From NCBI RefSeq assembly GCF_010586825.1, contig NZ_JAAAGB010000002.1, positions 372,001 to 436,000 on the forward strand: a DNA stretch of 64,000 bases, read 5' to 3'. This document shows, in pieces, positions 55,709 through 64,000 of this stretch; position 1 is the first letter of the stretch, and every line of letters starts with the position of its first letter. The notes beneath the pieces were generated by a model. The model did not search any database and had not been told where the DNA came from. It saw only the letters and a list, made by a program, of their open reading frames with translations. The DNA comes from Draconibacterium mangrovi (lineage in GTDB: Bacteria; Bacteroidota; Bacteroidia; Bacteroidales; Prolixibacteraceae). Made by a program: the position numbers and the translations under genes.

Positions 55709-55880
55709 TCAAGTTACTAACAAAATCGCAATGCACTAAAATCTCAACAGTCTGATAAATCAGGGACTTTTACAAAATAAAGTAATGCGTATTATTTGTA
55801 ACTAAACAACGCAGAATACTACTGATTTGTTTATTTACAGGTAGGTTAAAGTAGTGGGGGACAGGAAGTAGAGCGAATTG

Positions 55881-56636
55881 TTAGATTCTTACAATGCAAG
55901 AATCGGGTAGCCATCCCTGGTTGCCGTCGGCCAGTTTTATTTCTGTCCAGCTGTCGAGCTGATCGGTAATTTCCAGCTTTAATCCTTCGTAGATGAGGAA
56001 CAGGTCGGTCCCGCTTTCACTGGGCGAACTTTTAACCGTAACACGCGGACAAAAAACAATGGCGGTATTCCGGTTATTGATCCTTGCTTTCTGTTGTGCT
56101 GCATGCGAAACTGCAAAAACCGACAAAAGAACGGCTACGATGCCAAACCAAAACGAAAGGCGTTTTACGGCCACTGTTTTACTAAAGAAAAAGGCACCGA
56201 GCAACAAAAGGAACAATACAAACGAAACAATGCTGATGTATGCCCAGGTGTCGGCGGGGTATTTATTAATTACCGAGTTTTTCCAGCGCAGGAAAAACGG
56301 TTTTGGCAATTCCTCGATTTGGGTAACCACATACTGGTTGGCCACCTGCAGGTTAAATGCAATGTCTTCGTCGTGTGGTGCCAGCACTTTGGCGCGCTCG
56401 TAATTTAAAATGGCGTTGTTAATGTCGCCGGTTTTAAAATAGGCATTTCCCAGGTTGAAATATACTTTTGCCGACTCTTCGCCGGTAGCTAAAATCTGCT
56501 CGTAAGCCGAAACGGCCTGCTGGTATTCTTCGGTGGTGTAATAAGCGTTGGCTTTCTCCCAAAGTTGCTCATTTGTTTCCTGTGCGAAAGCAAAATACGG
56601 AGCTATAAGTAGTATGAATATTAGTATCCTTTTCAT
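55881..56636 (-). CDS. batE: BatE-like TPR and SH3-type protein
   Basis: The start at 56636 gives the signal peptide MKRILIFILLIAPYFAFAQE and avoids overlap with batD. The 251-residue product has TPR units (about residues 20-110), two spans (about 133-180) and a C-terminal SH3-like domain (LDSWTEIKLADGNQGWLPDS). It closes the Bat cluster. Bat proteins are linked to aerotolerance in Bacteroides, but their biochemistry is poorly known. Confidence 0.82.
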   Translation of the reverse strand: MKRILIFILLIAPYFAFAQETNEQLWEKANAYYTTEEYQQAVSAYEQILATGEESAKVYFNLGNAYFKTGDINNAILNYERAKVLAPHDEDIAFNLQVANQYVVTQIEELPKPFFLRWKNSVINKYPADTWAYISIVSFVLFLLLLGAFFFSKTVAVKRLSFWFGIVAVLLSVFAVSHAAQQKARINNRNTAIVFCPRVTVKSSPSESGTDLFLIYEGLKLEITDQLDSWTEIKLADGNQGWLPDSCIVRI

Positions 56637-56640
56637 TGTT

Positions 56641-58467
56641 CTAGCGTTTAATTTGTTTTTCAAAACGGCTCATTGTGGTCTCAGCCTTCTTATACAAATC
56701 ATGGCGTGCTTCCGATCCTCCAACCGGAGCATAACGTGCAAACTCGCACTGGTCAACAACTTCTTCAAAGTCTTTAATTACTTCATCGGCAACATTGCGG
56801 TCCTGCAGCTTTGCCACTGCTGTTTCACGGTTAAGGTCGGCAACCGGGATTCCCAGTTTGTCGCTTAAATAGCCCCAGAACGCTTTTAAAATGGCATCGT
56901 GGAACGCTTCGTTGTTGTTGTGTTTCATATAACCGGCAGCCGCTTTCAAACGTTTTACAGCCACACGGTTGGCTTTTTTATTACGTACCAGTGCAATGTT
57001 GGCGTTTTCGCGGGCCTTTTTACGGTACACGAAATACAGCACCACAAACAGCACGGCAGTAATCAGGTAAATCAAATAAAAGATAGTGCTTCCGTAAAAA
57101 GTATGTCCTTTTACCTGCAACATCGGTTTGCCCGATTTGATGAAGCGAATATCCTGTCCGATCAACTGCAGGTCTTCTTTACGTCGTGAGCTGATAACCG
57201 TAGTCGATTGCTCTTCAGTTCCTTTTTCAACGTGCAGTGTGTAAGCCTCGGTTGATTTGGTTACATATTTTCCTGTGGCCGGGTTGAAGTACGCAAACTT
57301 GATCGGCGGAATTTCATAGTCGCCCTCAAAACGTGGCTGGAACAGGTACTCAATGGTTTTATTTCCCGAAACGCCGTTGTCGTTGGCCTGTACATTGTCG
57401 GTTGCTCGCGGATCATAAACTTCAAAATCGCTTGGCAGCTCCAGTTCAGGAGAACGTACCAGACGGATATTTCCGTTACCCGATATTTTCATCGTAAGCG
57501 TAACTGCATCGTTGGTAGTTACATCGGTACTGCTGATTTCCGACGAAACATTAAAGTTACCCACACCGCCCATAAAATTGGCCGGCTCGGTTGGCAGGTC
57601 TTTTACATTTACCGAAACGGCATCGCTGGTAACGCGTGCTTTCACGGTTCGGTAATTGTCGAAAAAGTCATCGAAGAAACTACGTGCTTTTACCCGCTGG
57701 CGGATCAACAAAGCCATGCTGAATGGCTCGATTGTCAATCGTCCGTTTTGCTGCGGGAAAAGGATCGTTTTTTTCAGCGTTCCAACCTGGTAAATTTTAT
57801 CGTTATACACCTCTCGGGTGAAATTTATCTGCTGCGGAATATCGATGTCCTGGGTGTAAAAACCTTCGTAAGTCGGCAGGTTTACTTCATCAAAACCATG
57901 CACCGGAACATTCGGATTGACATACAATTTTACGGTGGCAATTATTTGCTCGCCACGATAAACATTTCGTTTGCTTAAATCAACACGAACAAAAAGGTTG
58001 TCTTTGTCGAGATCAATATTCTGAGTAGCTCCTTCGGGTGTTTGCCCCGGAGTTGCCTGTTGCTGGCTTGGCTGTGACTGTGCTTTTACCACCTGGATAG
58101 ACAGCTTATTGGATTCAAAAACCTTTCCGTTTACCTCTATCGATCCCGGGCGGATTTCGAAAGTTCCCTCCGCTTTGGCCCTCAAAATATAGGTGTAGGA
58201 AAACGTGACCTCCGAAGTCGTTTTTCCGTTAATGGTTTGAATGCTTGTTGACTGACTGGTGCTTGGCCCCATTAAAATCTGGAAATTGTCGCTTAGTCCC
58301 GGAGGAAGCTGCAAATTTGTTCCCCTGTCGTTAACCTGGAAACTCAGCCTGAATTGTTGTCCCATTTCAACGGCGCTTGGTGCCGACATGGTAAAACGGG
58401 TTTGTTCGGCCCGGGCTGCAATTGCCGCGCAGAAAAGAAAAATATATATTACCAGTTTCTTCATCAT
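56641..58467 (-). CDS. batD: BatD protein, oxygen tolerance family
   Basis: The start at 58467 gives MMKKLVIYIFLFCAAIAARA as signal peptide. The product (608 residues) has two or three Ig-like beta domains (MGQQFRLSFQVNDRG; GEQIIATVKLYVNPN; DAVTLTMKISGNGN), one span near residues 455-480 and a cytoplasmic helical end. This is the normal BatD layout. It is four bases upstream of batE. Confidence 0.9.
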   Translation of the reverse strand: MMKKLVIYIFLFCAAIAARAEQTRFTMSAPSAVEMGQQFRLSFQVNDRGTNLQLPPGLSDNFQILMGPSTSQSTSIQTINGKTTSEVTFSYTYILRAKAEGTFEIRPGSIEVNGKVFESNKLSIQVVKAQSQPSQQQATPGQTPEGATQNIDLDKDNLFVRVDLSKRNVYRGEQIIATVKLYVNPNVPVHGFDEVNLPTYEGFYTQDIDIPQQINFTREVYNDKIYQVGTLKKTILFPQQNGRLTIEPFSMALLIRQRVKARSFFDDFFDNYRTVKARVTSDAVSVNVKDLPTEPANFMGGVGNFNVSSEISSTDVTTNDAVTLTMKISGNGNIRLVRSPELELPSDFEVYDPRATDNVQANDNGVSGNKTIEYLFQPRFEGDYEIPPIKFAYFNPATGKYVTKSTEAYTLHVEKGTEEQSTTVISSRRKEDLQLIGQDIRFIKSGKPMLQVKGHTFYGSTIFYLIYLITAVLFVVLYFVYRKKARENANIALVRNKKANRVAVKRLKAAAGYMKHNNNEAFHDAILKAFWGYLSDKLGIPVADLNRETAVAKLQDRNVADEVIKDFEEVVDQCEFARYAPVGGSEARHDLYKKAETTMSRFEKQIKR

Positions 58468-58570
58468 TGTATCAAAGCCTACAAAATTATTGTTTTTGTT
58501 CAATTGCTTTAGTCTGAAATCAATTAATCACTAATCCTTAAGAATTAATCCTTTATCCTACATCGTTTTC

Positions 58571-59398
58571 TTACCATTCTTTCTCCGATCGCGTACGTTT
58601 GGCTTTGGCAGCTTTCGCTTTTTTCACCTTATCCTGAATGTCGCGTTCGTCGTTTTGCAAGGCCTGCAACAATTGCTCAGCATCCTGTTTCGAAATTTTA
58701 TTTTGCTGAGGTTGTTGCTGTTGCTGCTGGTCTTTATTTTGGTCTTTGTTCTGATCCTGATTTTGCTGATTCTGATCTTTATTCTGGTCCTGCTGATCCT
58801 TGTTCTGATCTTTGTTTTGATCCTGCTTGTCCTTATTCTGATCGTTTTTATCCTGGTTTTGATCTTTGTTCTGGTCCTTATTTTGGTCTTTATCCTGATC
58901 CTTGTTCTGATCTTTATTTTGTTGATCCTGCTGCTCTTTTTTCTTTTTCAGCATTTGCGCATAGGCCAGGTTGTATTTTGTTTCCAGATCATCCGGATTT
59001 TCACGCAGCGCCTTTTTATACGATTCAATGCTTTCATCCAGTTTCTCCTGCATCAGCTGCGTATTTCCGAGGTTGTGGTTAACACGGGCGCGCTCACCCG
59101 GCTCTTCCATTTTTTCGGCCAGCTCAGAGAATTTACCCTCGGCATCTTCGAATTTTTGTTGTTTGTACAAGGCATCTGCCAGGTTGTAATTCCACTTCAA
59201 ATCTTCTGGGCGTTTTTCCAGCGCCTTGCGGTATTCGGTTTCGGCATTACTGTATTTTATGGTGTCAACTTTCATGGTGTCGCGCACGGCCTCCATAAAC
59301 AACTTGTTCCCGTTGCGTACAAATTTCCGTTCGTTTTGCCCGAAAGCAATCCCCGAAATCGTTAGCAGAAATAGTATGAAATATATTCGTCTCATCAT
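58571..59398 (-). CDS. batC: BatC-like TPR protein with Asn/Lys/Asp/Gln repeat tract
   Basis: The start is taken at the MMRR codons (59398). The product has a signal peptide (MMRRIYFILFLLTISGIAFG), TPR units at about residues 25-150, then a low-complexity tract of repeated NKDQ units (about residues 155-235), a polyQ run and a basic end. It lies between batB and batD as in other Bat clusters. The tract is encoded by a tandem, slippage-prone DNA repeat. Confidence 0.88.
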   Translation of the reverse strand: MMRRIYFILFLLTISGIAFGQNERKFVRNGNKLFMEAVRDTMKVDTIKYSNAETEYRKALEKRPEDLKWNYNLADALYKQQKFEDAEGKFSELAEKMEEPGERARVNHNLGNTQLMQEKLDESIESYKKALRENPDDLETKYNLAYAQMLKKKKEQQDQQNKDQNKDQDKDQNKDQNKDQNQDKNDQNKDKQDQNKDQNKDQQDQNKDQNQQNQDQNKDQNKDQQQQQQPQQNKISKQDAEQLLQALQNDERDIQDKVKKAKAAKAKRTRSEKEW

Positions 59399-59465
59399 TC
59401 TAGTCATTAGTCAATTGTCATTCGTCACTTGAAGTCTTCCAACTACATGCTTCATGCTTCAATCT

Positions 59466-60497
59466 TTATCCAAACAATTTTATGCGTTTCAAATACTTGT
59501 TTTTGCGTTCAAGAATTACAAATTCAAGCAACAGCAAAAACAATCCCACTGCAAAGAAATACTGGAACTGGTCATCGTACTCCGAAAAAGTGCGTGATTC
59601 CATTTCCTGTTTTTCCATTTTGTTTATTTCGTCGAACAAAGCATTTAATCCTACCTGTGCATTATTGGCGCGTACATAAATTCCTCCGCCAGCAGCAGCA
59701 ATTTGCTCCAGCATTTGTTCATTCAATTTTGTTACCACTACATTTCCGTCACGGTCTTTCAAATAATCGGTTTGGCCGTTACGCAACACCGGAATTGGCG
59801 ATCCTGACGGCAGTCCCATTCCAATGGTGTGCACAATTGCACCTTCATCCAACGCGGCTTTGGCTGATGCCAGTGCATCGTCTTCATGGTTTTCTCCATC
59901 GGTTATAATTATGATCGCTTTGTTGGCTTCGCCGTTTGGCGTAAACGATTTTCGTGCCAAATCGATGGCGGCTCCAATGGCCGTTCCCTGTTTCGGAACG
60001 ATTTGTGTATTCACCGAATTCAAAAACAGTTTTGCTGAATTGTAATCGGTGGTAATTGGCAGCTGTGTGTAAGCATCGCCGGCAAAAACGATCAGTCCGA
60101 TTTTGTCGTCTTTTAAACGGTCTACCAGCCTTGAAATTGCTCTTTTTGCACGTTCCAAACGGTTGGGCTGAATGTCTTCGGCCATCATACTGTTCGACAC
60201 GTCAAGCGCGATCATCAACTCAACACCTTCGCGTTTTTCGGTTTTTAATTTCGACCCGAACTGCGGGCGGGCGATTCCAACAATAAAAAATGCCAGTGCC
60301 AGCATCAGTATGATAAACTTAACAACAGGGCGGTTGCCTGAGCTGTAAGGCATCAGTTGGGCCAGAATTTCCTGCTGTCCAAACTTTCTTAATGCGCGGC
60401 GGCGTGAAATTCGCGACCACACAAAAAACACTGCCAACATTGGAATTATTAGCAATCCCCATAAATATTCGATATTTCCAAACCTAAACATTTCCAT
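59466..60497 (-). CDS. batB: BatB, VWA-domain membrane protein
   Basis: This 343-residue protein has spans at about residues 13-30 and 57-77 and near the C-terminus, around a von Willebrand A domain with the metal site DVSNSMMAED followed by QPNRLERAKRAI. It is the paralogue of the upstream batA and probably works with it in the inner membrane. Confidence 0.93.
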   Translation of the reverse strand: MEMFRFGNIEYLWGLLIIPMLAVFFVWSRISRRRALRKFGQQEILAQLMPYSSGNRPVVKFIILMLALAFFIVGIARPQFGSKLKTEKREGVELMIALDVSNSMMAEDIQPNRLERAKRAISRLVDRLKDDKIGLIVFAGDAYTQLPITTDYNSAKLFLNSVNTQIVPKQGTAIGAAIDLARKSFTPNGEANKAIIIITDGENHEDDALASAKAALDEGAIVHTIGMGLPSGSPIPVLRNGQTDYLKDRDGNVVVTKLNEQMLEQIAAAGGGIYVRANNAQVGLNALFDEINKMEKQEMESRTFSEYDDQFQYFFAVGLFLLLLEFVILERKNKYLKRIKLFG

Positions 60498-60508
60498 CCT
60501 TCTATCTT

Positions 60509-61504
60509 TTATGGGATACTTCTAAATATGGTTAAACGCATAAACAAACTTGCAATCAAAAACAGTGCCCCAAGCAAAGCAAATGGCATAAATTCTTCCG
60601 ACTTGCGGCTGAATTCGCGCACTTCAATTTTCGATTTTTCCAATGCGTCAATTTCTTTATAAATCTCTTCCAGCTTGGTATTACTGGTTGCTCTGAAATA
60701 TTGTCCATCAGTAAGCGAAGATATTTCCTGCAGTGTTTCTTCGTCGATTTTTACCGGCATGTCTTGCAACTGAACACCAAACTGTGTCCGCACAGGGTAG
60801 GGTGCTGTTCCGATACTTCCCACACCAACCGTGTAAACCCGAATACCAAAGGTTTTGGCAATTTCAGCAGCAGTTACCGGAGCCACTTCTCCACGGTTGT
60901 TTTCCCCGTCGGTAAGCAAAATTACCACGCGGCTGATGGCTTCGCTGTCTTTCAATCGAGCAACAGATGTTGCCAGTCCGTTTCCGATGGCGGTTCCATC
61001 TTCTATCATGCCACTTTCAATATCTTTAAACAGGTTGAGTAACACGGCACGGTCGGTTGTTAACGGACATTGCGTAAATGCTTCGCCGGCAAAAACTACC
61101 AGGCCCATCCGATCGTATTCACGTCCCGAAATAAATTCCATGGCCACATTTTTTGCAGCTTCCAAACGGTCGGGCTGAAAATCCTGTGCCAGCATCGAGC
61201 TTGAAATATCGAGCGCAATTACAATATCAATACCTTCTGTTTCACTTTTTTCCCAGTTTCTGGATGATTGCGGACGAGCCAGCACCACCACAAAAAAACT
61301 GATGGCGATAAGCAGGCATACAAACACCAGGTGGCGTAAATAATGCCTGATGGTTTTTGGGGCTTTTATTACCGAAGCGGTGGATGAAACCTGGATGCTT
61401 GCGGTATTTTTTTTCTGCCTGAACACATACCACGCCACCGTGGGAATCATTACCCATAGAATGTGGAACAGCTCAGGGTTTTTAAATGTCAATCCTTCAG
61501 CCAT
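60509..61504 (-). CDS. batA: BatA, VWA-domain membrane protein
   Basis: This 331-residue protein has two N-terminal spans, a VWA domain with DISSSMLAQDFQPDRLEAAK and a C-terminal span. Similar to BatB in layout. The next gene downstream starts 11 bases later. Confidence 0.93.
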   Translation of the reverse strand: MAEGLTFKNPELFHILWVMIPTVAWYVFRQKKNTASIQVSSTASVIKAPKTIRHYLRHLVFVCLLIAISFFVVVLARPQSSRNWEKSETEGIDIVIALDISSSMLAQDFQPDRLEAAKNVAMEFISGREYDRMGLVVFAGEAFTQCPLTTDRAVLLNLFKDIESGMIEDGTAIGNGLATSVARLKDSEAISRVVILLTDGENNRGEVAPVTAAEIAKTFGIRVYTVGVGSIGTAPYPVRTQFGVQLQDMPVKIDEETLQEISSLTDGQYFRATSNTKLEEIYKEIDALEKSKIEVREFSRKSEEFMPFALLGALFLIASLFMRLTIFRSIP

Positions 61505-61510
61505 CTCTTT

Positions 61511-62506
61511 TTATTTTATCTCAACTTCTTCAACATTTTCATCATCATCGGCTTTCTCTTCCGCCTTTTTCTGCTCCTCTTTCTTCGTGTCATTCACAAA
61601 GAAATAGGCATTTACCAGCGACAGGTTATCGTCGTCGGGCAGCGGCTGATACTTGGCAAATTTTACCAGGTCGGCCGTTTGCAGCAGTTGCGTAAGATTC
61701 GCAAAGTTTTTATCGCTAACCAGTCCTTTTTGTAGGCGGAAACTTTCAACAGTTTCGTCGCTGGTTTGCTCCATGGCCCGGATTCCAAAACGATCTTCAA
61801 TGTACTCGCGCAGTGTGTCGGTAAGCTCGCTGTAGTATTGTTTTGTTTTGCCTTTTTGCCACACTTTTTCCGTTTTGATACGGTCAAGTTCTCTTAACGC
61901 AATAATATGCGCCGGTTCTTTTGGTTTTGCCGGACGCGCAAATATCGGTTTGTTGTTTTTCTTCCGCTTAATTGAATATAACAGGAAGAAGATAATCGCT
62001 CCGATAAGAATTACTCCCAAAATGTAAGGCGTAACTTCTTTTAAAGTAAGCGGTGCATCGTATGGCATTTTTATGTCTGTCGGTCCTTTCGTGGTGTCAA
62101 TCTCCATGGTGTAAACATTCAGCGTAACACCGTTGCTGGGAATGGAGTCGATTGTTCCGTCCACATCGATTTTAAACCAGTAGGGCGGAATTCGGTAACT
62201 TCCGCTGTCGAAACTGGTAATGGTGTAGGCCTGAATTTGTTTCATCAGCTTCTCATCGTCTAATTCAAAAGTGTCGACACCCGAACGGCTGATCACTTCA
62301 ATCAGGCTGTTGATCGTATCCGGAACCGTCGGAAACTGTACGTTTACATCTTTCGGATGATCTATCTCTAGGAATAGTTTTACCTGGTCGCCAATCAAAA
62401 TATTTGCAGAATCGAGGCTGGCAGTAGCTTTAATGCGCTGTGCCTGCGTAGTTCCTGCAATCAAAATTGCTGTAAACAGAAATAATATTTTTAGTTTCAA
62501 TTGCAT
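61511..62506 (-). CDS. Bat-cluster membrane protein (BatD-like N-terminal domain)
   Basis: This 331-residue protein has a signal peptide (MQLKLKILFLFTAILIAGTT, cut after QAQ), a beta domain resembling the BatD repeats (SANILIGDQVKLFLEI), one span near residues 160-180 and a helical C-terminus with an acidic end (KADDDENVEEVEIK). Such a protein often lies between the DUF58 and batA genes in Bacteroidota. Function is unknown. Confidence 0.8.
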   Translation of the reverse strand: MQLKLKILFLFTAILIAGTTQAQRIKATASLDSANILIGDQVKLFLEIDHPKDVNVQFPTVPDTINSLIEVISRSGVDTFELDDEKLMKQIQAYTITSFDSGSYRIPPYWFKIDVDGTIDSIPSNGVTLNVYTMEIDTTKGPTDIKMPYDAPLTLKEVTPYILGVILIGAIIFFLLYSIKRKKNNKPIFARPAKPKEPAHIIALRELDRIKTEKVWQKGKTKQYYSELTDTLREYIEDRFGIRAMEQTSDETVESFRLQKGLVSDKNFANLTQLLQTADLVKFAKYQPLPDDDNLSLVNAYFFVNDTKKEEQKKAEEKADDDENVEEVEIK

Positions 62507-62512
62507 GCTTCT

Positions 62513-63391
62513 CTATTTTAATGCCCGTTTTTTAAACAAGGTCATTAATGATTTTACATAGTCTTCACTGGTGTTTATCGATACATAATCAACACCACTT
62601 TTTTTGAACATCACATCCAGCCTTCCCATGTGTTTTATCCACCAGTCGGCATAAAGTTTACGCGTTTTACGCGAGCTGCTGTCAACCCAAACATAGTTGC
62701 CTTTCTCAGCGTCTTTCAGTTTTATCATTCCAATAGAGGGCAGTTCTGTTTCGCGCTTGTCGTATATGTTCAGCGCCACCATGTCGTGCTTGTTGTTGGC
62801 GATAGAAAGAGCCATTTCCAGGTCTTTGTTATCGTCCATAAAGTCGGAAATAATAAAAGCAGTGCAGCGCTTTTTTATGGCGTTGGTCATGTAGCGAACA
62901 GCTTCGGTAATGTCGGTTCCGTTACTTTCCGGGTGAAAATCGATCAGTTCGCGAATAATGCGCAGAATGTGGCTTTTCCCTTTTTTCGGCGGAATAAATT
63001 TCTCGATCTTGTCCGAAAAGAAGAGCACCCCGATTTTGTCGTTGTTTTGAATGGCCGAAAACGAAAGCACAGCAGACAGTTCTGTGATTACATTTTTCTT
63101 TAGCTTTTCAAACGAACCAAATTCGCGCGAACCACTCACATCAATCATTAGCATCACGGTGAGTTCGCGTTCCTCTTCAAATACTTTTATGTAGGGATGA
63201 CCGTAGCGGGCGGTAACGTTCCAGTCGATGTTGCGAATGTCGTCGCCAAACTGGTATTCGCGGACCTCAGAGAAGGCCATACCGCGCCCTTTAAAAGCAC
63301 TGTGGTACTCGCCGGCAAAAATATTGCGCGACAAACCACGTGTTTTAATTTCAATCTTCCGTACTTTTTTTAATAAATCAGTTGTCTCCAT
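62513..63391 (-). CDS. DUF58 domain protein
   Basis: This 292-residue soluble protein contains the DUF58 signature GDDIRNIDWNVTARYGHPY and a VWA-like fold with MIDVSGSREFGS. It is a standard partner of MoxR ATPases and precedes the Bat membrane proteins. No span is seen. Confidence 0.92.
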   Translation of the reverse strand: METTDLLKKVRKIEIKTRGLSRNIFAGEYHSAFKGRGMAFSEVREYQFGDDIRNIDWNVTARYGHPYIKVFEEERELTVMLMIDVSGSREFGSFEKLKKNVITELSAVLSFSAIQNNDKIGVLFFSDKIEKFIPPKKGKSHILRIIRELIDFHPESNGTDITEAVRYMTNAIKKRCTAFIISDFMDDNKDLEMALSIANNKHDMVALNIYDKRETELPSIGMIKLKDAEKGNYVWVDSSSRKTRKLYADWWIKHMGRLDVMFKKSGVDYVSINTSEDYVKSLMTLFKKRALK

Positions 63392-63472
63392 AATTAGAGT
63401 TCAAAGTTTAACGTTCAGCGCTCAAAGTTGTGTTTGAACAGCTGTAAACTGCCACTGTTAACTGCGACTCGA

Positions 63473-64000
63473 CTATGGTACTTCTACCTGGTTTAATATG
63501 TCGGTAATAATTTCTTCCTGTGTAATGTTGTTCGCCTCGGCTTCGTAGCTCAGGCCAATACGGTGACGCAAAACATCCGGACAAATGGCGCGCACATCTT
63601 CAGGAATTACATAACCGCGGCGCTTAATAAAGGCAAAAGCTTTTGCAGCTTGTGCCAGGCTAATTCCTGCCCTTGGCGATGCTCCGTAAGCGATCATATC
63701 GTTGTATTTTTCCAGTTTATATTCGTTGGGCTCGCGTGTTGCAAATACAATGTCAACAATGTATTTCTGAATTTTTTCGTCCATGTAAACATCTTTCACG
63801 ACGTTGCGGGCTTTGATAATGTCTTCCGGTTTCAGAATTGTTGATGTTTCAGGAAATTGTGCCAAAAGGTTTTGATTGATGATCTGGCGCTCCTCCTCTT
63901 TTTTCGGGTAGTTGATCACCACTTTTAGCATAAAACGGTCGACCTGCGCTTCAGGCAGCGGGTACGTACCTTCCTGCTCAATCGGGTTCTGTGTCGCCAT
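63473..64000 (-). CDS. MoxR-family AAA+ ATPase (C-terminal part, cut by window edge)
   Basis: Only the last 175 residues are present. The apparent first residues [20 protein letters not shown] are an internal segment (sensor 1 and Arg-finger region) of MoxR, so the gene continues past base 64000. The lid domain ([33 protein letters not shown]) is complete. MoxR proteins act as chaperone-like ATPases with DUF58 and VWA partners. An 81-base spacer separates it from the DUF58 gene. Confidence 0.92.
   Translation of the reverse strand: MATQNPIEQEGTYPLPEAQVDRFMLKVVINYPKKEEERQIINQNLLAQFPETSTILKPEDIIKARNVVKDVYMDEKIQKYIVDIVFATREPNEYKLEKYNDMIAYGASPRAGISLAQAAKAFAFIKRRGYVIPEDVRAICPDVLRHRIGLSYEAEANNITQEEIITDILNQVEVP

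Noticed and set aside
58655-59365. Plus-strand 236-codon frame opposite batC, rich in Leu, Ile and Val
   Set aside because: It is the mirror of the NKDQ repeat and TPR coding sequence of batC, which has clear family features.
1-64000. tRNA or rRNA genes
   Set aside because: I saw no cloverleaf or rRNA-like sequence; a covariance-model scan would be decisive.

Overview
The window looks like the chromosome of a member of the Bacteroidota, most likely a Bacteroidales or Marinilabiliales-type organism. The evidence is indirect but consistent. Promoter-like sites have the phylum form (TTG, about 19 bases, TAnnTTTG). Most genes lack a Shine-Dalgarno sequence. L17 carries a long acidic tail. A complete Bat aerotolerance cluster, a mitochondrial-like TCA gene block and the intergenic palindromic repeats also fit. 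There is no rRNA, tRNA, CRISPR array, transposase or phage gene that I can support.

Layout. 1-5.3 kb: a small membrane protein, a pair of paralogous secreted proteins on the minus strand, and a C39-peptidase ABC exporter with its HlyD-type adaptor. 5.4-22.9 kb: one long plus-strand str-S10-spc-alpha ribosomal superoperon (rpsL to rplQ, with fusA, secY, infA and rpoA) behind two phylum-type promoters and closed by two strong hairpin terminators. 23.0-23.6 kb: a non-coding tandem array with a 41.6-base period and phased T-tracts. 23.8-35 kb: accessory metabolic and surface genes: a Tat-exported sugar isomerase-like protein, a frameshifted VOC gene, a hybrid sensor kinase, a GH92 mannosidase, a GH18 lipoprotein, a Crp/Fnr regulator, YceI, pirin and a nitroreductase-like protein. 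35-42 kb: sparse genes (DUF1080 hydrolase, methyltransferase, lipoprotein, cupin, SASA esterase) set among many intergenic repeats, some with nested palindromes.

42.0-48.3 kb, minus strand: aconitase, two different isocitrate dehydrogenases and citrate synthase, together the oxidative half of the TCA cycle from citrate to 2-oxoglutarate. Aconitase and citrate synthase are mitochondrial-type in key residues. The two IDHs appear to use different cofactors. A perfect FNR-type box lies upstream of aconitase. 48.6-55.7 kb, minus strand: nine tightly packed genes for a cyclic, hydroxylated and probably glycosylated/acylated carotenoid (crtB, idi, crtZ, lycopene cyclase, CruF-like, acyltransferase, glycosyltransferase, TPR protein, crtI). 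55.9-64.0 kb, minus strand: the Bat cluster (moxR fragment at the window edge, DUF58, BatD-like membrane protein, batA, batB, batC, batD, batE).

The most unusual material is non-coding. It comprises the phased 42-base array and a shorter array with the same period 16 kb away, duplicated intergenic cassettes whose second copies contain inserted perfect palindromes, and a structured element before the pirin gene. All functional statements come from reading the sequence and from recalled family knowledge; no database search was run.
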